Below, piece by piece: positions 6,619-9,442 of a stretch of 9,442 bases of DNA (position 1 is its first letter; each line of letters starts with the position of its first letter). A program made the translations under genes and the position numbers. The notes under the pieces are model-generated. The model was not told the origin of the DNA, searched no databases, and saw only the letters and a program-made list of their open reading frames with translations. The stretch comes from JAZRUF01 sp045636205 (GTDB lineage: Bacteria; Bacillota; Clostridia; Oscillospirales; JAAYXM01): the NCBI GenBank assembly GCA_045636205.1, contig JAZTXE010000059.1:1-9442 (forward strand), in the 5' to 3' direction.

Positions 6619-7077
6619 ATGTCAGAAAACGAAAAATATATGCGTAAAGCTCTTGAACTTGCCGACTGCGCGGCGGAAATAGGCGAAGCACCAATAGGCT
6701 GCGTCATCGTGCGCGACGGTCAAATAGTCGGGCGCGGGTATAACCGCCGTGAGGCGGACAAGCGCGCCCTCGCCCATGCGGAGATAATTGCCATAGAAGA
6801 GGCGTGCAAAACGCTCGGCGGTTGGCGGCTTGTCGGCTGCGAAATGTATGTCACATTAGAGCCGTGTCCGATGTGTGCGGGGGCTATAATAAATGCGCGC
6901 GTGCCAAAGGTCTTATTCGGCGCGTATGACCCGAAAGCCGGCTCGTGCGGCAGCGTTATAAACTTGTTTGACCTACCGTATAACCACAAGCCTGAGCTCA
7001 TAGGCGGAGTGCTCGCAGACGAGTGCGCGGCAAAGCTTATCGGCTTTTTTAAAAAGCTCCGTGAGAAGAAGAGCTGA
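6619..7077 (+). CDS. tadA: tRNA-specific adenosine deaminase TadA
   Basis: TadA deaminates adenosine 34 to inosine in the tRNA-Arg(ACG) anticodon, allowing it to read CGU, CGC and CGA; it works as a cytoplasmic zinc homodimer. The 152-residue length is typical. The zinc-deaminase signature is complete: HAE at 53-55 (H53 ligand, E55 proton shuttle) and PCPMC with ligands C83 and C86. The flanking EAPIGCVIV (23-31), LEPCPMCAGAIINARV (80-95) and VLFGAYDPKAGSCGS (98-112) are characteristic of TadA rather than cytidine or guanine deaminases. A basic C-terminal helix follows. The start ATG 6619 is set by AAGGTGA 8 nt upstream. The gene begins just beyond the terminator of the previous operon and I see no convincing promoter of its own, so expression by read-through or a hidden promoter must be assumed. 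No SRP RNA gene follows, unlike the arrangement seen in some Firmicutes. Confidence 0.96.
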   Translation: MSENEKYMRKALELADCAAEIGEAPIGCVIVRDGQIVGRGYNRREADKRALAHAEIIAIEEACKTLGGWRLVGCEMYVTLEPCPMCAGAIINARVPKVLFGAYDPKAGSCGSVINLFDLPYNHKPELIGGVLADECAAKLIGFFKKLREKKS

Positions 7078-7113
7078 TAAGATTTAGCGTGTAAAATGTC
7101 ATGTTAGGCAAAA

Positions 7114-7127
7114 CGAACATACGTTCT
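7114..7127. promoter_or_regulatory. LexA (SOS) box-like palindrome
   Basis: CGAACATACGTTCT matches the Gram-positive LexA consensus CGAAC-RNRY-GTTCG at every specified position except the last base, including the R-N-R-Y core. It lies 37 nt after the tadA stop and 133 nt before the lipoprotein start, about 78 bp upstream of the best -10 candidate for that gene. That is far for simple repression by promoter occlusion. On the minus strand a weak -10-like AATAAT sits just upstream of it. The match is seen directly; LexA binding is inference. Confidence 0.55.
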
Positions 7128-7182
7128 AAAAATTATTCTCCTCTTTTTGTAATTAAAGCCAAGGATTATTTTAAAAAATTGC

Positions 7183-7207
7183 TACCATAAAAGGCGAAAA
7201 TATGGTA
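7183..7207. repeat. Perfect inverted repeat TACCATA-N11-TATGGTA, candidate operator
   Basis: Seven-bp perfect arms at 7183-7189 and 7201-7207 with an 11-nt AT-rich spacer. The right arm overlaps the probable -10 element TACAAT (7206-7211), and the left arm occupies the -35 position. A repressor or activator dimer bound here would control the lipoprotein/two-component operon. No T-tract follows, so it is not a terminator. Confidence 0.5.
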
Positions 7208-7211
7208 CAAT
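7183..7211 (+). promoter_or_regulatory. Probable promoter of the lipoprotein/two-component operon
   Basis: The -10 candidate is TACAAT (7206-7211, five of six). At 17-bp spacing the -35 position is TACCAT (7183-7188), a poor match; TTGCTA at 7179-7184 is better but 21 bp away. Weak -35 recognition plus the overlapping inverted repeat suggests an activator-dependent or repressed promoter. The transcript would start near 7218 with a leader of about 42 nt. An alternative pair is TTGCTA (7179-7184) and TATGGT (7201-7206) at 16 bp. Confidence 0.45.
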
Positions 7212-7247
7212 ATCTCTATATGAGAATATATATAAATCATAGGAATT

Positions 7248-7254
7248 GAGGTGA
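7248..7254 (+). promoter_or_regulatory. Ribosome binding site setting the lipoprotein start at 7260
   Basis: GAGGTGA has its GAGG core 8 nt before ATG 7260. The in-frame GTG at 7251-7253 lies within this site and would add only MTD ahead of the signal peptide, so it is not the start. Confidence 0.8.
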
Positions 7255-7259
7255 CCGAT

Positions 7260-8588
7260 ATGAGAGCTCGTTTACTTCTTTGCATAATAGCAATTTTCAT
7301 CCTTTCCGCGTGCAGTCCGTCTCCGGTTGAGGAGTTTTTCAGGCTTCCTGAGCTTCCGCAGGAGTTTGTGGAATTCAATGACCAGCTCAGCAAAATCCGC
7401 ACGGGCGGCGGTGAGCTTACCGCGCCGCTTTCAGGGTTTAACCGCCAGTCGGTCCAGCTTATGGATTTGGATAATGACGGGGTTGACGAAGGTATAGCCT
7501 TTGCCATAAAAAAGGGTGAGGCAAAGCATGCGGCTATGTACATCTTCAAAAAACAGGGTGACTCATATCAGGTGCTCGGCGAGATTGAAGGTCCCGGCAA
7601 TGTGGTTGACAGTGTCAGCTATGCAGATGTCATGGGTAACGGAAACTATGAGATTATAATCGGCTGGGGTCTTGAGGATAACAGCGCGCGTACCCTTACC
7701 GCATATGAAATCACCTCAGACGGCATGAAAAAACTCCTTGAAGTTCCGTATCTGTACTACATTCAGGCGGATATGGAGGGCAACGGAATTGCGGATTTGA
7801 GTGTGGTCATGCCGGATGAGAAAAACAAATCACCCGAGATTGCACTTTTCTCACGTGGAATGGGCGAGCTGCGGTTCCGTTCAGCAGTCGCGCTCTCGCA
7901 GGGGATAAATCAAATAAAGAAAATCCGCGCAGGCTATGCCGCAGACGGAGTGCCAGCAATATTCATAGACTCAACTTGTAATGACAAAACAACAATTACC
8001 GACATTATAGTTCTCAAAAACGGTCAGTTTGTAAACGCGATGAAAAATGAGGAGAGCGGCGCGAGCGATTTAACCGTACGCAACTATCAGATAAACTGTG
8101 AGGACGCGGACGGTGACGGTATCATAGAAGTGCCATCTCCCGCACCTTTTCCCGGGTATGACGAGGAGAGCGTCGCAACTCCGCTCTACGGAATCACATG
8201 GCGCAGATATGCAGGTGCTCAGGAGCTTAAGGATGTTGCGTATACCTACCACGATTATACAGACGGATGGCATATCGTGCTGCCGCTTAAATGGAAGGGA
8301 AAAATCACCGCCGAGAGAATGACGCAGGACCGTGGCATGATGTTCTACGGAACTGACAGGCAGGGAAATAAAATCCTGCTCTTTTCCATCCATGTTCTCA
8401 TGGGCGAGAGCCGATATGCAAGAGCCTCATATTCAGGGAGATTCCAGCTTACTGAGAAGCAGAATATAATCTATGCGGGCTCTGTAAATAAGGACTCGTA
8501 TTCAGGCATTGATATAAACGAGGAAAGCCTGAGAGAGATGTTCCACTGGCGCGAAACCGAGTGGAGTTCAGGCGAAGTTGTGGCTTAA
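7260..8588 (+). CDS. Lipoprotein with EF-hand-like / FG-GAP-like Asp-rich repeats, linked to a two-component system
   Basis: A 442-residue exported lipoprotein. The N-terminus is a short type II signal peptide (MRARLLLCIIAIFIL) ending in the lipobox LSAC, so C18 would be lipidated and the mature protein anchored on the outer face of the membrane. Four Asp/Asn/Gly-rich loops recur: DLDNDGVDE (69-77), DVMGNGNYE (123-131), DMEGNGIAD (171-179) and DADGDGIIE (282-290). Each is followed or preceded by beta-strand-like stretches. This pattern is typical of FG-GAP/VCBS beta-propeller blades, whose loops bind calcium. The C-terminal region (about 305-442) lacks the repeat and is rich in aromatic residues (YTYHDYTDGWHIVLPLKW), perhaps a separate beta domain. 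No enzyme motif is visible. The response regulator follows after 41 nt, so a sensing or accessory role for the downstream kinase is plausible but inferred. I know no name for it. Confidence 0.85.
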   Translation: MRARLLLCIIAIFILSACSPSPVEEFFRLPELPQEFVEFNDQLSKIRTGGGELTAPLSGFNRQSVQLMDLDNDGVDEGIAFAIKKGEAKHAAMYIFKKQGDSYQVLGEIEGPGNVVDSVSYADVMGNGNYEIIIGWGLEDNSARTLTAYEITSDGMKKLLEVPYLYYIQADMEGNGIADLSVVMPDEKNKSPEIALFSRGMGELRFRSAVALSQGINQIKKIRAGYAADGVPAIFIDSTCNDKTTITDIIVLKNGQFVNAMKNEESGASDLTVRNYQINCEDADGDGIIEVPSPAPFPGYDEESVATPLYGITWRRYAGAQELKDVAYTYHDYTDGWHIVLPLKWKGKITAERMTQDRGMMFYGTDRQGNKILLFSIHVLMGESRYARASYSGRFQLTEKQNIIYAGSVNKDSYSGIDINEESLREMFHWRETEWSSGEVVA

Positions 8589-8604
8589 GGGGGGTTACTC
8601 CTCT
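8588..8604 (+). other. Intergenic stem-loop between lipoprotein and response regulator
   Basis: AGGGGGG (8588-8594), TTA loop, CTCCTCT (8598-8604) form a 7-bp stem with two G-U pairs. It is flanked by two copies of CTTAAG (8584-8589, 8608-8613) that can extend the stem by about four pairs with a bulge. No T-tract follows, and the structure ends next to the response-regulator Shine-Dalgarno (AAAGGA, 8614-8619). It may affect translation or RNA processing rather than termination. Confidence 0.4.
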
Positions 8605-8629
8605 CAGCTTAAGAAAGGACTGAAGCGGT

Positions 8630-9325
8630 ATGAAAAAGAAAATATTGGTTTTGGAAGATGAGCCCAGCATACGCAGCTTTGTGGTTATAAATCTTGAACG
8701 CGCAGGCTACCGCGTGGTGGAAGCCGAGTGCGGCGAGCAGGCGCTCAGTCTTTTGAAAAACGACCCGGATATTGGCATAGCACTACTTGATATTATGCTT
8801 CCGGATATTGACGGTTTTGAGGTTTGCCGCCGCATACGCGGTACCGGCTCAAAGATAGGTATAATCATGCTCACCTCACGCACGCAGGAGGTTGACCGCG
8901 TAACAGGTCTTATGACTGGTGCGGACGATTATGTTACAAAGCCGTTCTCACCCACCGAGCTTATTGCGCGTATAGATGCGCTCTACCGCCGCGTCGGTGA
9001 TACGGTTACCGAGGACCCGTCGCGCATAGTAAACGGACCGTTTGTTTTAAATACGCGCAACCGAACCGTTGAGAAAAACGGCGTAAGAATAAAGCTTACG
9101 CAGGTGGAATATGCGATAATAAAGCATTTTCTTGACAATATCGGAAGCGCTATATCGCGTGAGGAAATGCTAAATGCGGTATGGGGTTCGGACTATTTTG
9201 GCGAGCTTAAAATAGTGGACGTAAACATCCGCCGCTTAAGACTTAAGATAGAGGATGATCCCGCGTTCCCGGCGTATATTCAGACCGTGTGGGGTTACGG
9301 ATATAAATGGGGCGATAACGCGTAA
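8630..9325 (+). CDS. OmpR/PhoB-family response regulator
   Basis: A cytoplasmic DNA-binding response regulator of 231 residues, the usual length. The receiver domain (about 4-118) carries the acidic pair E9/D10 with E11, the phosphoacceptor D54 in LLDIMLPDIDGFEV, switch residue T82 in MLTS, Y101, and K104 in the KPF motif, so it should be phosphorylatable. A winged-helix OmpR-type domain covers about 135-228, with LTQVEYAIIKHFLDNIG, SREEMLNAVWG, a recognition helix around VDVNIRRLRLKIE, and the C-terminal wing QTVWGYGYKW. ATG 8630 follows AAAGGA by 10 nt. The lipoprotein is 41 nt upstream and the probable kinase gene starts 24 nt downstream, so all three are likely co-transcribed. The target genes cannot be read from the sequence; autoregulation through the upstream inverted repeat is possible. 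Confidence 0.95.
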   Translation: MKKKILVLEDEPSIRSFVVINLERAGYRVVEAECGEQALSLLKNDPDIGIALLDIMLPDIDGFEVCRRIRGTGSKIGIIMLTSRTQEVDRVTGLMTGADDYVTKPFSPTELIARIDALYRRVGDTVTEDPSRIVNGPFVLNTRNRTVEKNGVRIKLTQVEYAIIKHFLDNIGSAISREEMLNAVWGSDYFGELKIVDVNIRRLRLKIEDDPAFPAYIQTVWGYGYKWGDNA

Positions 9326-9331
9326 GACTGC

Positions 9332-9338
9332 GAGGAGG
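9332..9338 (+). promoter_or_regulatory. Ribosome binding site for the histidine kinase
   Basis: GAGGAGG is a near-ideal Shine-Dalgarno, 10 nt before ATG 9349. A TTG at 9341 is too close and its frame stops after 12 codons. Confidence 0.75.
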
Positions 9339-9348
9339 TTTTGCATTT

Positions 9349-9442
9349 ATGTTGCGGCATAAGGCAATTCGAGGCATAAAAAAACGTTGGCTTGTAAATA
9401 ACCTTACATATATTGCACTGGTAATCGTGCTTGCCGTAATAT
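9349..9442 (+). CDS. Probable sensor histidine kinase, N-terminus only (3' partial)
   Basis: Only 31 codons are visible before the window ends. The translation begins MLRHKAIRGIKKRWLVNNLT and continues into a hydrophobic run (YIALVIVLAVI), that is, a positively charged cytoplasmic tail followed by the start of a first transmembrane helix. This is the usual beginning of a membrane sensor kinase, and the motif RWLVNNL before the helix is familiar from clostridial kinases. The gene lies 24 nt after an OmpR-family response regulator and has a strong Shine-Dalgarno, which is the standard place for the partner kinase. None of the kinase motifs (H-box, N, G boxes) is in the window, so the assignment rests on position and N-terminal character. 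A different membrane protein cannot be excluded. Confidence 0.75.
   Translation, partial: MLRHKAIRGIKKRWLVNNLTYIALVIVLAVI

Noticed and set aside
7043..7057. GCTTTTTTAAAAAGC palindrome near the end of tadA, considered as a terminator
   Set aside because: It lies within the coding sequence (codons for GFFKKL), has an AT stem with a one-base loop, and no T-tract follows.
7251..7259. GTG start for the lipoprotein adding three residues
   Set aside because: The GTG is inside the GAGGTGA ribosome binding site; ATG 7260 gives a normal lipoprotein signal peptide.
7078..7259. SRP RNA (ffs) or another structured RNA gene after tadA
   Set aside because: The SRP RNA gene follows tadA in some Firmicutes, but no SRP-like conserved GGAA tetraloop stem or long GC-rich hairpin is seen; the region is AT-rich with only the LexA-like box and the inverted repeat.
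1..9442. Mobile element, CRISPR, tRNA or defence-system content
   Set aside because: No transposase, integrase, nuclease, direct-repeat array, tRNA cloverleaf or abrupt composition change was seen in either strand.

Overview
The window is about 9.4 kb of bacterial chromosome from a Gram-positive Firmicute, most likely class Clostridia and plausibly the Oscillospirales/Ruminococcaceae side. The support is strong GAGGTGA-type Shine-Dalgarno sites, TTG and GTG starts, a Gram-positive style LexA box, the lepA-hemW gene pair, a UPF0237/UPF0210 pair and a clostridial four-helix protein. Base composition is moderate. I see no tRNA, rRNA, CRISPR array, insertion sequence, integrase or prophage gene, so this looks like core chromosome rather than an island.

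Layout. (1) Bases 1-1274 (+) hold the 3' three quarters of a SulP-family anion transporter with a C-terminal STAS domain, cut by the window edge. (2) A bidirectional hairpin terminator at 1277-1307 separates it from a convergent small gene at 1323-1763 (-), which encodes an uncharacterised, probably ferritin-like four-helix protein. (3) A promoter near 1834-1862 drives a tight four-gene operon, lepA-hemW-ACT(UPF0237)-UPF0210, with gaps of 14, 6 and 13 nt. It ends at the strong hairpin 6566-6597. (4) tadA (6619-7077) starts just after that terminator. (5) The 182-nt gap 7078-7259 holds a near-perfect LexA/SOS-box-like palindrome and a separate perfect inverted repeat that overlaps a probable -10 element. 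(6) Downstream is a signalling operon: a lipoprotein with EF-hand-like/FG-GAP-like Asp-rich loops, an OmpR/PhoB response regulator, and the first 31 codons of what is probably the partner histidine kinase, which runs off the window.

How the genes work together. lepA (ribosome back-translocase EF4) and hemW (heme chaperone, radical SAM) are a common Firmicute pair. In many relatives the hrcA-grpE-dnaK-dnaJ heat-shock genes follow, but here a two-gene module of unknown function follows: a small ACT regulator and a large PFL-like protein. tadA makes inosine at tRNA position 34. The lipoprotein, response regulator and kinase look like one co-transcribed envelope-sensing unit.

Nothing here is a clearly new system. 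The parts most worth a second look are the lipoprotein/two-component unit with its unusual upstream region, the orphan SOS-like box, and the ACT/UPF0210 pair. Start sites were chosen from Shine-Dalgarno spacing. Family assignments rest on motifs read by eye; no database search was possible.
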